DNA of 41,730 nucleotides from Rodentibacter caecimuris (GCA_001998905.1 MLAA01000026.1:1-41730); one strand, 5' to 3'. Positions 28,901 to 37,658 are shown, numbered from the stretch's first letter. The notes: generated by a model from the letters alone, not told the origin. Program-made: numbers and translations.

Positions 28901-29329
28901 ATACACCGGTACTTTGGATTTCAATTTATGCTGAAAAGCATTGTTGGACTTTCCCAAGTCATGTAATAATGCAGCAAGTGCAACCACTATTTGAATTGAA
29001 TAAGCATATACCCAATCGCTTTCATCTTCCGCGCGTAAAATATTGCGTCGAGTACGATTGGTCGGTACTCTCCCTTGTGAATTAAATTGCGATTTATCTC
29101 CTACAATCCACAATAATTCAGTCAAATTTTTACCATGTGTCCAATAACATGCTACGGCGGTATTTTTACGGGCCGTCTGTCGAAGCATTTTATATAAAGT
29201 GTCTAATCCCGCCTGAGTAATAGGTGTTTGCCACACGCCATCGCCGCAACGTTCAGCAAACTGATCCAAAATACGGCGAGTTTCTGTTAACGCTTTCTTT
29301 TTACATTGACTAACTAGCAGAATATTCAT
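25991..29329 (-). CDS. cas3f: Cas2-Cas3 fusion nuclease/helicase, type I-F
   Basis: Single protein combining Cas2, HD nuclease and SF2 helicase, hallmark of type I-F; works in adaptation with Cas1 and in target degradation with the Csy complex. It is 1112 aa (P. aeruginosa about 1076). The Cas2 domain is residues 1-95. The HD motif is LLHDLGKS with His123-Asp124. Walker A STGCGKT is at about 436, the DExD box variant LDEPDDF near 596 and SSATLT near 629. The late motif QLSGRVWRH is near 880. It overlaps the cas1 stop by 4 bases. USS cores lie at 26451, 27837 and 28046. Intact, no frameshift seen. Confidence 0.95.
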   Translation of the reverse strand: MNILLVSQCKKKALTETRRILDQFAERCGDGVWQTPITQAGLDTLYKMLRQTARKNTAVACYWTHGKNLTELLWIVGDKSQFNSQGRVPTNRTRRNILRAEDESDWVYAYSIQIVVALAALLHDLGKSNNAFQHKLKSKVPVYADCFRHEWISVRLFEAMIAGCQTDQEWLERLANWSQYDEKWLDKLNIDQINNISGQGDFSGLPPLAKTLIWLISSHHRLPFLPEVFRFQGLNNKSLANVYKKFAHWQHFYQIQLCPIDRWVSNQHTEHPQPKQFWQFDHLACDSLSWQKIMSRWAKKALNHSALFQTNFSDPLFLLLSRLCLMVGDHHYSSLQQDRSLGDKDFYLKLIANTDKNHQPKQALDEHLIGVCKTAVYFARLLPKLKNELPAITQHKPFVKRTTEGRFQWQNAAFDLAKSIRTDTEKCGLFSVNLASTGCGKTLGNARIMYGLSDPQKGTRFTVALGLRVLTLQTGKALQEKLQLTDEMLAVLVGGSAVKKLYELQVEQKNSQAIIGNNGSESAQDWFSENTIYGANFIESAVDDEKFSAVLQDPKARKLFYAPIVSCTIDHLVPASETTRGGQYIIPILRLLTSDLILDEPDDFNPEDLPALARLVHLAGLMGSRVLLSSATLTPDFVFGLFKAYQAGREIYNHKQGFHHTEICCAWFDEFNRKSVICRDMTSFEQNHIQFVNQRAQKLRQEPVRRKACIMQLPPLKKIENQLFDVETLAQYLVEQSIFLHNAHSEYDPVTQKNISFGLIRFSNIKPMIPLAQQLFRLKQKMEWKNYQIHLCCYHSKQLLLLRSRLEEKLDRILNRTEKDGRNTFQQPEVMNEIVNSAVENHIFIVLGSPVTEVGRDHDYDWAIVDPSSMRSIIQLSGRVWRHRPNKIAIQPNIALLPTNWRVLAGKMGRSGEIFSRPGFEDKEHLLKTHKTGELISMEQLECIDSIPRIIKSSDFRPHFCLADLEHQVIADLLNNQNINCVNAYWNNELSHRMTANLPLVTRFRQSDLQRDLVCLLDEEGTPYFIEQKNAWHMASFPQNALPEFSYQSLNVESDFVQKWLDSSLQRALTELTEYLQEENDTLTALKYATVSLEENVAEWYFNEILGFWYEN

Positions 29330-30291
29330 AGCGATCCCCCTTGCAAGGCAAGCTGCTTTAACCCATCAATAATTTGATCTAATACATTAAAACGTGCAAA
29401 ATTCTCAATACATACTTGCCGAAACTCTTTTTCAGTATCACCATTCTGTGCTGAAATAAAAGCCTGCGGTAATATTATTGCATCTTTAATCATATCTGCT
29501 GCATCAAATACTAAGCCGCCTCTTCTTGTCTTTCCGTGCAATAAGGCAAGTCCATGAGGCAATCCAAGAACCCAACAAGCAGTAGCGCCAAGCCCATAAG
29601 CCAAATAATTGCCATGGTCTAATAACTGGTTAGTTAAATCGGTACTTTTCCCCCGTTCACTGCGCTTAAATGTAGGATCACAAAGGGTAAATCTATTTGC
29701 TACTTGATAAATCTCTTTGGTAAAACGCCCTTCTGCAGCGAGTAAACTCTGGCTATTCAACGCTTGCTGGAATTCTAGCGAGAATTGCTGGATTAAAGGC
29801 TCTAATTCATTCATATTGATATTCCAATCTAGCTTTTTCCAACTTTGCTGTAAAAATTGTAAACGATGTAACTGTAACGATTTAGCAACCTTAAGACGCT
29901 TGACATCATCAAACCAGAAACTACACCATTGTTGTAAATATTCCACTGGGCGATATTCACTCTGCGGGCTAAAAAACTCACACCCGATTTCAGCTTCCGT
30001 TGCATTAAATAATGGCGTCCCTCCCCCACTACAAAAACCGACCATTACACCCGCTTTTGCCAATTCGCGCATTGCCGCCTGAGTAATCGATGTTCCACTA
30101 CCTAGCAATAGGCAAGTTGTATTTGCAATAGGAATATTCCAATAGAGCGATTCTTTCCCTTGATCGGTAACATATTCCACTCGTCCACCGTTTAATAAAA
30201 CTCGACAATGTTCCAAATAATATAAATTAGCACGTTTGGAATGTAAGATTGTTTTGAGATCGGAAGAAGGGATATAAGAAGTAGTACGCAT
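29326..30291 (-). CDS. cas1: CRISPR integrase Cas1, type I-F
   Basis: Integrase that inserts new spacers, acting with Cas2-3. It is 321 aa (P. aeruginosa 324). Catalytic residues are in place: Glu187 in LLAAEGRF, His252 in LLHGKTRR, and Asp263/Asp266 in LVFDAADM. The N-terminal beta domain shows GSGTSITQAAMRELAKAGV. It is the first gene of the cas1-cas2-3 operon, which converges on the csy operon. In most I-F loci cas1-cas2-3 precedes csy1 in the same direction. Confidence 0.95.
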   Translation of the reverse strand: MRTTSYIPSSDLKTILHSKRANLYYLEHCRVLLNGGRVEYVTDQGKESLYWNIPIANTTCLLLGSGTSITQAAMRELAKAGVMVGFCSGGGTPLFNATEAEIGCEFFSPQSEYRPVEYLQQWCSFWFDDVKRLKVAKSLQLHRLQFLQQSWKKLDWNINMNELEPLIQQFSLEFQQALNSQSLLAAEGRFTKEIYQVANRFTLCDPTFKRSERGKSTDLTNQLLDHGNYLAYGLGATACWVLGLPHGLALLHGKTRRGGLVFDAADMIKDAIILPQAFISAQNGDTEKEFRQVCIENFARFNVLDQIIDGLKQLALQGGSL

Positions 30292-30328
30292 TTATTAATC
30301 CTAATTTAATCAGTCTGACGATAAATAT

Positions 30329-30357
30329 ATCCTACTGTGAACCTTAAAATGCTTCAA
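30329..30357 (-). promoter_or_regulatory. Candidate promoter of cas1-cas2-3
   Basis: On the minus strand TTGAAG (30357-30352) and TAGGAT (30334-30329) are 17 bases apart, 38 bases before the cas1 ATG. Both match the sigma-70 hexamers at 4 of 6 positions. An AGGATTAATAA ribosome site follows. Confidence 0.4.
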
Positions 30358-30364
30358 GATAAAT

Positions 30365-30403
30365 AAAAGTCCGCCTCGTTTTCCTTATCCGATGCGGACT
30401 TTT
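30365..30403 (-). terminator. Terminator of ilvIH
   Basis: 10-bp perfect stem AAAAGTCCGC / GCGGACTTTT with a 19-base loop, 15 bases beyond the ilvH stop. It insulates the cas1 promoter from ilvIH transcription. Confidence 0.85.
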
Positions 30404-30418
30404 GATAATAATTTCCTA

Positions 30419-30910
30419 CTACAATATATTTTTCTCGCCACGCGAGAGGCTGATCAATCCAGAGCGAACAATTTCTATTAATGTCGTCTGTTCTTTTACT
30501 GCCGCCACAAAGGCATCTAATTTATCTTGCGTTCCCGTTAGCTGCATGGTGTAAGATTTCGTTGTAACATCAACGATTTGCCCACGAAAAATATCTACCA
30601 AACGCTTTAATTCATCACGAGAACTACCTACTGCACGCACTTTGAGTAACATTACTTCTCGTTCAATATGCTCATGATCACTTAAATTAATCACTTTGAA
30701 TACATCTACTAATTTATGTAGTTGTTTTTCAATTTGTTCAAGTACTTGCTCATCTCCCTTTGCCTCAATCGTCATACGAGATAACGTCGGATCATCAGTC
30801 GGCGCAACCGTCAAACTTTCAATATTAAATGCTCGTTGTGAAAATAAGCCAATAACACGTGATAACGCCCCCGATTCATTTTCTAATAATACAGATAAAA
30901 TTCTACGCAT
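30419..30910 (-). CDS. ilvH: Acetolactate synthase III small (regulatory) subunit
   Basis: ACT-domain subunit that activates IlvI and confers valine inhibition. It is 163 aa, same as E. coli IlvH. The N-terminal ACT domain reads ILSVLLENESGALSRVIGLF, with SQRAFNIESLTVAPTDD after it. The C-terminal domain shows LTGTQDKLDAFV. Its start overlaps the ilvI stop by one base (TAATG). Confidence 0.96.
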   Translation of the reverse strand: MRRILSVLLENESGALSRVIGLFSQRAFNIESLTVAPTDDPTLSRMTIEAKGDEQVLEQIEKQLHKLVDVFKVINLSDHEHIEREVMLLKVRAVGSSRDELKRLVDIFRGQIVDVTTKSYTMQLTGTQDKLDAFVAAVKEQTTLIEIVRSGLISLSRGEKNIL

Positions 30911-32628
30911 TATGCATTCTCCTCAGGTTTAGTTAAGATCATTTCATTCATTGCGCCGCCACGTACCTGCATAGGATAAACGTGCTCTGTTTCATCGACA
31001 TTAATATCCACAAAAACTAATTTATTTTTTATATTGAAGGCTTCGACTAATTTACTTTCTAATTCCTCCGGTGTACTAATACGAATACCAATATGCCCGT
31101 AAGACTCTGCCAATTTGACAAAATCCGGTAATGAGTTCATATACGTTTGTGAATGGCGACCAGAATAAATTAAATCCTGCCATTGTTTCACCATGCCTAA
31201 AAAGTGATTATTCAAACAAATAATCACCACAGGAATACCATATTGTGTCGCAGTAGAAAGTTCCTGAATATTCATTTGAATACTACCATCGCCAGTAACA
31301 CAAATTACCGTTGCCTCCGGTTTTGCTAATTTCACACCTAACGATGCGGGTAATCCAAATCCCATAGTTCCCAACCCACCGGAATTAATCCAATGGCGAG
31401 GCTTATCAAATGGATAATGCAGAGCAGTAAACATTTGATGCTGTCCAACATCCGATGCAATATAAGCTTCTCCCTTCGTAATACGATAAATCGTGTCCAT
31501 AACTTGTTGCGGCTTAAGAATAGGGGAAGTGCGGTCAAATTCAAGACAGTTTTTGGCTTTCCAAGTATTAATATCCTCCCACCAATCTTCTAAACTACTT
31601 TGCGCTTTAAGTGCTTCAGCATCTAACAAATCCAATAATTCATCTAGTACATTCTTTGCATTGCCAACAATCGGAATTGATGCGGGTACATTTTTAGAAA
31701 TAGAGGTAGGATCAATATCAATATGAATTACTTTTGCATTAGGACAATATTTTGCTAAATTATTGGTCGTACGATCATCAAAACGCACACCGATTCCGAC
31801 AATCAAATCACTTTCATGCATTGCATTATTCGCTTCAAAAGTTCCGTGCATTCCTAACATTCCAAGAAATTGCCTATCCGTACAAGGATAAACCCCAAGT
31901 CCCATTAATGAAGATGTTACCGGTAAATGCAAACGTTGCGCCAGTTGAATAATCTGTTCACTACATTCCGCCGAAACTGCACCACCACCAACAAATAGAA
32001 TCGGTTTTTTAGCAACTAAAATAGCTTTTAATGCTTTTTTAATCTGCCCTTTGTGTCCATTAAGCGTCGGATTATAGGATCTTAATGCTACGGATTTTGG
32101 ATAACTATAAGAATATTTATTTAGCGGATTCACCGCATCTTTCGGGATATCGATGACAACAGGGCCAGGACGACCACTTGCTGCAATATAAAAGGCTTTT
32201 TTAATAATTTCCGGAATTTCTTCCGCGGATTTCACAATAAAGCTATGTTTCACTACCGGACGAGAAATCCCCACCATATCGCACTCTTGAAAAGCATCAC
32301 TCCCGATTAAATTTGACATAACTTGACCAGAAAGAATCACTAGCGGAATGGAATCCGTATAGGCTGTTGCGATTCCAGTAATTGCATTAGTCGCCCCAGG
32401 GCCGGAGGTTACCAATACACACCCCACCTTTCCCGTTGCTCGAGCATAACCGTCCGCCATATGTACTGCAGCTTGTTCGTGTCTTACAAGAATATGTTCA
32501 ATCCCACCTAAAGTATGTATTGCATCATAAATATCAAGCACCGCACCACCCGGATAACCAAACAAATACTCTACACCTTCATCACGTAACGACTGAATAA
32601 CCATTTCAGCGCCTGATAATTTTCTCAT
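30910..32628 (-). CDS. ilvI: Acetolactate synthase III large subunit
   Basis: ThDP-dependent catalytic subunit for the first common step of branched-chain amino-acid synthesis. It is 572 aa. The ThDP-activating Glu51 lies in [15 protein letters not shown]. The ThDP-binding GDGSIQMN motif ends with CLNN near residue 470. The start at 32628 (MRKLSGAEM) is preferred over a further ATG at 32652 because GGAGG lies 5 bases ahead and relatives start here. USS cores lie at 31527 inside and just upstream at 32646. Confidence 0.96.
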   Translation of the reverse strand: MRKLSGAEMVIQSLRDEGVEYLFGYPGGAVLDIYDAIHTLGGIEHILVRHEQAAVHMADGYARATGKVGCVLVTSGPGATNAITGIATAYTDSIPLVILSGQVMSNLIGSDAFQECDMVGISRPVVKHSFIVKSAEEIPEIIKKAFYIAASGRPGPVVIDIPKDAVNPLNKYSYSYPKSVALRSYNPTLNGHKGQIKKALKAILVAKKPILFVGGGAVSAECSEQIIQLAQRLHLPVTSSLMGLGVYPCTDRQFLGMLGMHGTFEANNAMHESDLIVGIGVRFDDRTTNNLAKYCPNAKVIHIDIDPTSISKNVPASIPIVGNAKNVLDELLDLLDAEALKAQSSLEDWWEDINTWKAKNCLEFDRTSPILKPQQVMDTIYRITKGEAYIASDVGQHQMFTALHYPFDKPRHWINSGGLGTMGFGLPASLGVKLAKPEATVICVTGDGSIQMNIQELSTATQYGIPVVIICLNNHFLGMVKQWQDLIYSGRHSQTYMNSLPDFVKLAESYGHIGIRISTPEELESKLVEAFNIKNKLVFVDINVDETEHVYPMQVRGGAMNEMILTKPEENA

Positions 32629-32644
32629 TTTTACCTCCGAAATT

Positions 32645-32685
32645 GACCGCACTTTTGTATATAATTTTTAACCAATACCGTCCAA
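32645..32685 (-). promoter_or_regulatory. USS and candidate promoter upstream of ilvI
   Basis: A USS (AAGTGCGGTC on -, 32654-32645) ends just ahead of the ilvI ribosome site. Above it TTGGAC (32685-32680) and TATATA (32663-32658), 16 bases apart, could be the ilvIH promoter. The remaining gap to 32810 is AT-rich with no gene. Confidence 0.4.
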
Positions 32686-32810
32686 TCATAGCGCTAAAAA
32701 AATCTTTGTCTAGTATGTTTTACATCAAATCAAGGCAATAAATCAGAATAAAATCCTGATAAAAAACAAAAATAAAGCATAATAAAAATAAAGAATATGA
32801 AATCACATAA

Positions 32811-32835
32811 AAAATGCGGCCATTAGCCGCATTTT
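32811..32835 (-). terminator. Terminator of the NhaC-family transporter gene
   Basis: 10-bp perfect stem AAAATGCGGC / GCCGCATTTT with loop CATTA, followed on the minus strand by a T-run (ATTTTTTATG), 24 bases past the stop. Confidence 0.88.
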
Positions 32836-32859
32836 ATAAAATATAATTTTTATTCTATT

Positions 32860-34380
32860 TTAACGTTTTTTTACGATAAAAATAATGATTGCCAATGAAA
32901 TTGCCGTCATTACGAAACCGGCAATGCCCGATTGGGTAAAACCGACCGTAATATAGCCAATACAACTTGCAAACGCGACACAAAGCGCATAAGGTAACTG
33001 AGTAGTAACATGATCCATATGATTACACTTTGCGCCTGTAGAAGATAAGATAGTGGTATCTGAAACAGGTGAGCAATGATCGCCGCAAACAGCTCCCGCC
33101 ATCACTGCAGATAGGCAAGCTAACATCAGCTCCGGCGCGGAATTTGCTGCCATTGATGCTGCTATTGGTAACATAATACCGAATGTTCCCCAACTAGTAC
33201 CTGTTGAAAATGCCATTGCCGTTCCCAATACAAATAATAAAACCGGTAAAAATTCAACTGGAATATTACCTGATACTAAGGAAGAAAGGTAAGTACCAGT
33301 GTTCATATCTTGCACGACTTTATTAATAGTCCACGCAAAAAATAAAATTGCAATCGCTCCAGACATTGACTTAATCCCGACGATCCACGCTTTTACATAT
33401 TCATTCATACCAACTTGACGTGCATTCATAATTAGCAACGTGGACACAACTACCGCACAACATCCACCGACAACTAATGATATTCCGACAGTTGTGTTTT
33501 CAAAGGCACCTAATATAGTAAATGGAGAACCATTATCGGCTAAAGCTTGTCCCCCGGTATAGAGCATCATTCCGACAGTACTCACAATCAACACAATAAT
33601 AGGAAAAATTAAATCGCGTACCTGCCCCTTTGTCCCTTCTATAACCTGTTCTACCCCATCATCTCGCTCTAATGCCAAACGTTCATGGCGAGACATTGAT
33701 CCAAGATCAAAAGAAAAATACGAGACAAAGAACACCATCAATAATGCAAAGATTGCATAATAGTTCATTGAACTCATTGAAACGAATGCTCCCATAGGGC
33801 TATATTCGGTAATCGAATACGTTGCCAATAAACTGGCAACTAAGGTAATTATATAGGCTCCCCAGCTAGATACTGGCATCATTACACACATCGGTGCAGC
33901 AGTAGAATCAAGAATATAAGCTAATTTTGCCCGTGAAACTTTAAAGCGGTCTGTAACAGGGCGAGCAATTGCCCCTACGGCAAGGCTGTGAAAATAATCA
34001 TCAATAAATGTTATAAATACAAGAGATGCTGCCAATAACTTTGCTCCCCGACGATCTTTAATACGCACCTGCGCCCACTCAGCAAACGCACGATTACTGC
34101 CTGACACAGTTAAAAGTGCGGTCAAAACTCCAAGTAAAAGCAAAAATAGAATAATATACATATTGGAATTTATTTCGCCATCTGAATAAACTAACGCCGC
34201 AATATTATCCTTTAAATATAAAAAAGCATTACCTATATTATGGTTATTTAACATAAATGCACCAATAAGAATACCGGCGCTTAAAGACAATAGCACTCTA
34301 CGAGTAGCAATAGCCAATACGATCGCCAACAATGCGGGAACGATTGACCAAATAGAGGAAGAAAAATTGATAAGTTCCAT
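32860..34380 (-). CDS. lysW: NhaC-family transporter, candidate lysine transporter LysW
   Basis: Polytopic inner-membrane protein of the NhaC Na+/H+ antiporter family, 506 aa with about 11-12 hydrophobic segments. The conserved core is FITFIDDYFHSLAVGAIARP (about 122-141), then LDSTAAPMCVMMPVSSW, and late STGTSWGTFGIMLPIA and GDHCSPVSDTTILSSTGA. By sequence alone it would be annotated as a Na+/H+ antiporter. A lysine riboswitch in its leader argues that it handles lysine; comparative work on lysine riboswitches proposed an NhaC-type lysine transporter named LysW. A USS core lies at 34114. Family sure, substrate inferred. Confidence 0.8.
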   Translation of the reverse strand: MELINFSSSIWSIVPALLAIVLAIATRRVLLSLSAGILIGAFMLNNHNIGNAFLYLKDNIAALVYSDGEINSNMYIILFLLLLGVLTALLTVSGSNRAFAEWAQVRIKDRRGAKLLAASLVFITFIDDYFHSLAVGAIARPVTDRFKVSRAKLAYILDSTAAPMCVMMPVSSWGAYIITLVASLLATYSITEYSPMGAFVSMSSMNYYAIFALLMVFFVSYFSFDLGSMSRHERLALERDDGVEQVIEGTKGQVRDLIFPIIVLIVSTVGMMLYTGGQALADNGSPFTILGAFENTTVGISLVVGGCCAVVVSTLLIMNARQVGMNEYVKAWIVGIKSMSGAIAILFFAWTINKVVQDMNTGTYLSSLVSGNIPVEFLPVLLFVLGTAMAFSTGTSWGTFGIMLPIAASMAANSAPELMLACLSAVMAGAVCGDHCSPVSDTTILSSTGAKCNHMDHVTTQLPYALCVAFASCIGYITVGFTQSGIAGFVMTAISLAIIIFIVKKR

Positions 34381-34636
34381 TAAGTTATCCTAAAAAAACG
34401 GATACTACTTGCAAAAAGGCAGGATATAGGAAAACCGACCCGACACAGTAGCTCTCCATAGTTCATTATTAACAATCAAAGATTGCACTCACTATGACAG
34501 TGACGTCCCTTTCGAGAGCGCCCCCAACTAATCAAAATGACTTTTGATTAATTTCGGCAAGCATTCCTTTCTCTTTTCGTCATTGTTATCCACTCTGAAA
34601 AAATACTTATAATGTTTGCACCTCTACATTTGTAGG
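34381..34636 (-). promoter_or_regulatory. Lysine riboswitch (L box)
   Basis: On the minus strand the leader carries the ordered lysine-aptamer blocks: GTAGAGGTGCAAAC (from 34627), AAGTATTTTTTCAGAG, GAAAGGAATGCTTGCCGAAA, a TAATCAAAA/TTTTGATTA stem, GGGGGCGC, ACTGTCATAGTGAGTGC and GGAGAGCTAC (34457-34448). The P1 ends GTAG and CTAC pair. The last 60 bases are the expression platform: the AGGA ribosome site (34391-34388) can pair with upstream TATCC (34404-34400) or TCCTA (34431-34427), suggesting translational control. CTACT of P1 can alternatively pair with AGTAG (34409-34405). Confidence 0.93.
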
Positions 34637-34896
34637 AACCGAAGAGATTACAACAAAAAAAAACAAATGCCAACCCATTATTTTCACTGTTTCCTGATTT
34701 TATTAAGATTTTTCAAAATGTTTTATAATCGTGGAATATTTAAACTAAAAATTGACAAAAATAAATTATTTATAACAATTACATATATTAAATTTATATT
34801 TAAATAAATGCATTTTAATTTAAATTTTCTATTTACCTTAAATAATATTTCCGCTACTATTGTTAAGTTTTTTATTATTAACTAATAGAGGTGAAT
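34637..34896. other. AT-rich intergenic region between lysW leader and hns
   Basis: Very AT-rich, with no convincing gene. TTGACA at 34752-34757 (+) is a possible -35 of hns, without a clear -10 at the right distance. The lysW promoter must also lie here on the minus strand, but I cannot place it. The hns ribosome site AGAGGTG ends the region. Confidence 0.5.
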
Positions 34897-35307
34897 ATGA
34901 GTGAATTAATTAAAGGTTTAACAAATCTTCGTAGTTTACGTGCTGCCATTCGTGAATTAAGTTTAGAACAAGCGGAAAGTGCATTAGAAAAATTACAATT
35001 GGTTGTAAATGAAAAACGTGCAGAAATTTCAGAATTACAAAAAGCAGAGCAAGAACGCAGACAGCGGATTGAAAAATATAGAGAACTGATGATAAAAGAA
35101 GGATTAACTGCTGCCGATTTAGCCGACATTTTAGCCCCTAACGAATTAAAACAAAAAAATAGAGGAAAACGTCAACCTCGTCCAGCTAAATACCAATATA
35201 CAGACGAAAATGGCAATGTAAAAACTTGGACGGGTCAAGGTCGAACACCACGCGCAATGCAAGCAGCATTAGATGCAGGTAAACCATTGTCAGATTTTGA
35301 AATTTAA
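34897..35307 (+). CDS. hns: H-NS family nucleoid protein
   Basis: Nucleoid-structuring silencer of AT-rich and foreign DNA. It is 136 aa from ATG 34897, preferred over GTG 34891 because AGAGGTG is then 4 bases upstream. The N-terminal oligomerisation coiled coil spans about residues 1-65 (LRSLRAAIRELSLEQAESAL, then LQLVVNEKRAEISELQ). The C-terminal DNA-binding domain has YTDENGNVKTWTGQGRTPR, with the QGR minor-groove hook at about residue 114. Its AT-rich neighbourhood could include H-NS targets such as the CRISPR locus, but that is conjecture. Confidence 0.94.
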   Translation: MSELIKGLTNLRSLRAAIRELSLEQAESALEKLQLVVNEKRAEISELQKAEQERRQRIEKYRELMIKEGLTAADLADILAPNELKQKNRGKRQPRPAKYQYTDENGNVKTWTGQGRTPRAMQAALDAGKPLSDFEI

Positions 35308-35322
35308 TCCTCTTTTTAGACT

Positions 35323-35355
35323 AATAGAATCCGTAATTACGGGTTCTATTTTTTT
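35323..35355 (+). terminator. Terminator of hns
   Basis: 12-bp stem AATAGAATCCGT / ACGGGTTCTATT (one G-U pair) with loop AATT and a TTTTT tail. The purU ribosome site follows almost at once. Confidence 0.9.
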
Positions 35356-35369
35356 ATATTGGAGCGCCA

Positions 35370-36206
35370 ATGATTGAAAATAAAATACTTTTAACCGATT
35401 GTCCCGATGATAAAGGACTAATCGCTAAAATTACTAATATTTGTTATAAACATCAACTTAACATTCTACATAATAATGAGTTTGTTGATTTTGAAACTAA
35501 ACATTTTTTTATGCGAACCGAACTTGAAGGAATATTTAATCCAGAAATATTACTTGAAGATCTAAAATATAGTCTGCCTGATAAAACACAGTGCCACTTA
35601 ATTGGTACAACGCGAAAAAAAATCGTTATCTTAGTCACAAAAGAAGCGCACTGCTTAGGTGATATCTTAATGAAAAATTACTATGGTGCACTAGATGTAG
35701 AAATTGCGGCAGTCATCGGAAATCATAATTCGTTACAATCCCTAGTCGAGCGATTTGAAATCCCTTTTCATTGCGTCAGCCACGAAGGATTGACTCGCCT
35801 CGAGCACGATCGTCAATTGGCGCAACATATTGATCAATATAGTCCGGATTATATAGTCTTGGCAAAATATATGCGCGTACTCAATCCTGAGTTTGTTGAA
35901 CGTTATCCGAATCGCGTCATTAATATCCATCATTCTTTCTTACCTGCCTTTATCGGTGCAAAACCTTATCATCAAGCTTATGAAAGAGGAGTAAAAATTA
36001 TCGGTGCAACGGCCCATTTTATTAATAATGAACTGGATCAAGGTCCTATTATTATGCAAAATGTTATCAATGTTGATCATACCTACAACGCCGATGCAAT
36101 GATGAAAGCAGGCAGAGACGTAGAAAAAACAGTGTTAACTCGAGCTTTAGATTTAGTACTACAAGACAGAGTTTTTGTTTATAAAAATAAAACTATCGTA
36201 CTTTAA
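35370..36206 (+). CDS. purU: Formyltetrahydrofolate deformylase
   Basis: Hydrolyses 10-formyl-THF to THF and formate, balancing the one-carbon pool and supplying formate for PurT. It is 278 aa (E. coli 280). An N-terminal ACT domain (about 1-80, starting KILLTDCPDDKGLIAKIT) precedes the formyltransferase domain with VIGNHNSL and the catalytic stretch INIHHSFLPAFIGAKPYH at about 187-204. ELDQGPIIMQ completes the active site. TTGGAGCG precedes the ATG. Confidence 0.95.
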   Translation: MIENKILLTDCPDDKGLIAKITNICYKHQLNILHNNEFVDFETKHFFMRTELEGIFNPEILLEDLKYSLPDKTQCHLIGTTRKKIVILVTKEAHCLGDILMKNYYGALDVEIAAVIGNHNSLQSLVERFEIPFHCVSHEGLTRLEHDRQLAQHIDQYSPDYIVLAKYMRVLNPEFVERYPNRVINIHHSFLPAFIGAKPYHQAYERGVKIIGATAHFINNELDQGPIIMQNVINVDHTYNADAMMKAGRDVEKTVLTRALDLVLQDRVFVYKNKTIVL

Positions 36207-36356
36207 TTCTACATCATTCTAATTTAACAACTGTTATAATAGCTTGAACCAATGAAGAAGCTATACTGAATCCTATCTTAGCTAGGTCAATAACTTCCCT
36301 TGATTTCAAGCTATCATCTTCCCTAGCAAATATAATATTATTTTTAAGGAAAATTA

Positions 36357-37655
36357 ATGGAAAAAATCACTTTATCTCCCATATCCCGTATAGAAGGAGA
36401 AATTCATTTACCCGGTTCAAAAAGCCTGTCAAACCGTGCATTACTCTTGGCCGCTTTAGCCAAAGGTACGACGACTGTAACAAACTTATTGGATAGTGAT
36501 GATACTCGCCATATGCTCAACGCACTAAAAGCGCTAGGCATAAATTACCGCTTATCTGAGAACAAAACCCAATGTGAAATCGACGGAAGCAGTGGTGCAT
36601 TCCAAATTCAACAAGGTTTATCCCTCTTCTTAGGCAATGCCGGAACCGCAATGCGTCCCTTATGTGCGGCTCTCTGCTTAAAAGGACAAATACCGGCAGA
36701 AGTGATTTTAACTGGCGAGCCACGAATGAAAGAACGACCAATCCTTCATTTGGTTGAGGCATTACGACAAGCTGGTGCAGAAATTCATTACTTGGAAAAC
36801 GAAGGTTACCCCCCTATTGCAATCAAAAACAGCGGGTTAAAAGGTGGAAAAATTCAAATTAACGGCTCCATTTCATCACAATTTTTGACCGCACTTTTAA
36901 TTGCCGCCCCGCTCGCCGAACAAGATATGGAAATTGAAATTATTGGAGAATTAGTTTCTAAACCTTATATTGATATTACATTGGCAATGATGAAAGATTT
37001 TGGCATACAAGTAGAAAACCGCCACTATCAAACTTTCATAGTTAAAAGCAACCAACATTATGTCTCTCCCGGCAAATATCTAGTAGAAGGAGATGCCTCC
37101 TCTGCATCTTATTTTTTGGCAGCCGCAGCGATTAAAGGAAATATTAAAGTAAAAGGAATTGGCAAAAACGCTATTCAAGGTGATCGCCTATTTGCCGATG
37201 TATTGGAGAAAATGGGAGCCAAAATAATTTGGGGTGAAGATTTTATCCAAGCAGAGCAAGGCCGGTTACAAGGTATTGATATGGACATGAACCATATCCC
37301 TGATGCCGCAATGACAATCGCCACGACCGCATTATTTGCCGAAGGTGAAACAGTAATCCGTAATATCTACAACTGGCGAGTAAAAGAAACTGACCGCCTA
37401 GCAGCAATGGCAACGGAATTACGCAAAATTGGGGCTGAAATAGAGGAAGGCGAAGATTTTATCCGAATCCAGCCACTGAAACTAAATCACTTTAGAACGG
37501 CAGAAATTGAAACTTATAACGATCACCGAATGGCAATGTGTTTTGCATTAATTGCATTGTCTAATACACCAATAACAATTTTAGACCCTACTTGCACAGC
37601 AAAAACATTTCCTACTTTCTTTGCTGAATTTGATAAAATCAGTGTCCGAAATTAA
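36357..37655 (+). CDS. aroA: 3-phosphoshikimate 1-carboxyvinyltransferase (EPSP synthase)
   Basis: Shikimate-pathway enzyme joining PEP to shikimate-3-phosphate. It is 432 aa (E. coli 427). The substrate-binding [20 protein letters not shown] is at about 18-37 and the PEP site [13 protein letters not shown] near 91-103 (unmodified, glyphosate-sensitive class I type). The catalytic region [15 protein letters not shown] is near 315, followed by [19 protein letters not shown]. Ends with [15 protein letters not shown] core lies at 36888. The 150-base gap before it holds no gene. Confidence 0.97.
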   Translation: MEKITLSPISRIEGEIHLPGSKSLSNRALLLAALAKGTTTVTNLLDSDDTRHMLNALKALGINYRLSENKTQCEIDGSSGAFQIQQGLSLFLGNAGTAMRPLCAALCLKGQIPAEVILTGEPRMKERPILHLVEALRQAGAEIHYLENEGYPPIAIKNSGLKGGKIQINGSISSQFLTALLIAAPLAEQDMEIEIIGELVSKPYIDITLAMMKDFGIQVENRHYQTFIVKSNQHYVSPGKYLVEGDASSASYFLAAAAIKGNIKVKGIGKNAIQGDRLFADVLEKMGAKIIWGEDFIQAEQGRLQGIDMDMNHIPDAAMTIATTALFAEGETVIRNIYNWRVKETDRLAAMATELRKIGAEIEEGEDFIRIQPLKLNHFRTAEIETYNDHRMAMCFALIALSNTPITILDPTCTAKTFPTFFAEFDKISVRN

Positions 37656-37658
37656 CTT

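Noticed and set aside
34616-34807. Small plus-strand open frame of 63 codons between the riboswitch and hns
   Set aside because: It overlaps the 5' end of the riboswitch on the other strand, has no ribosome site and very low-complexity composition.
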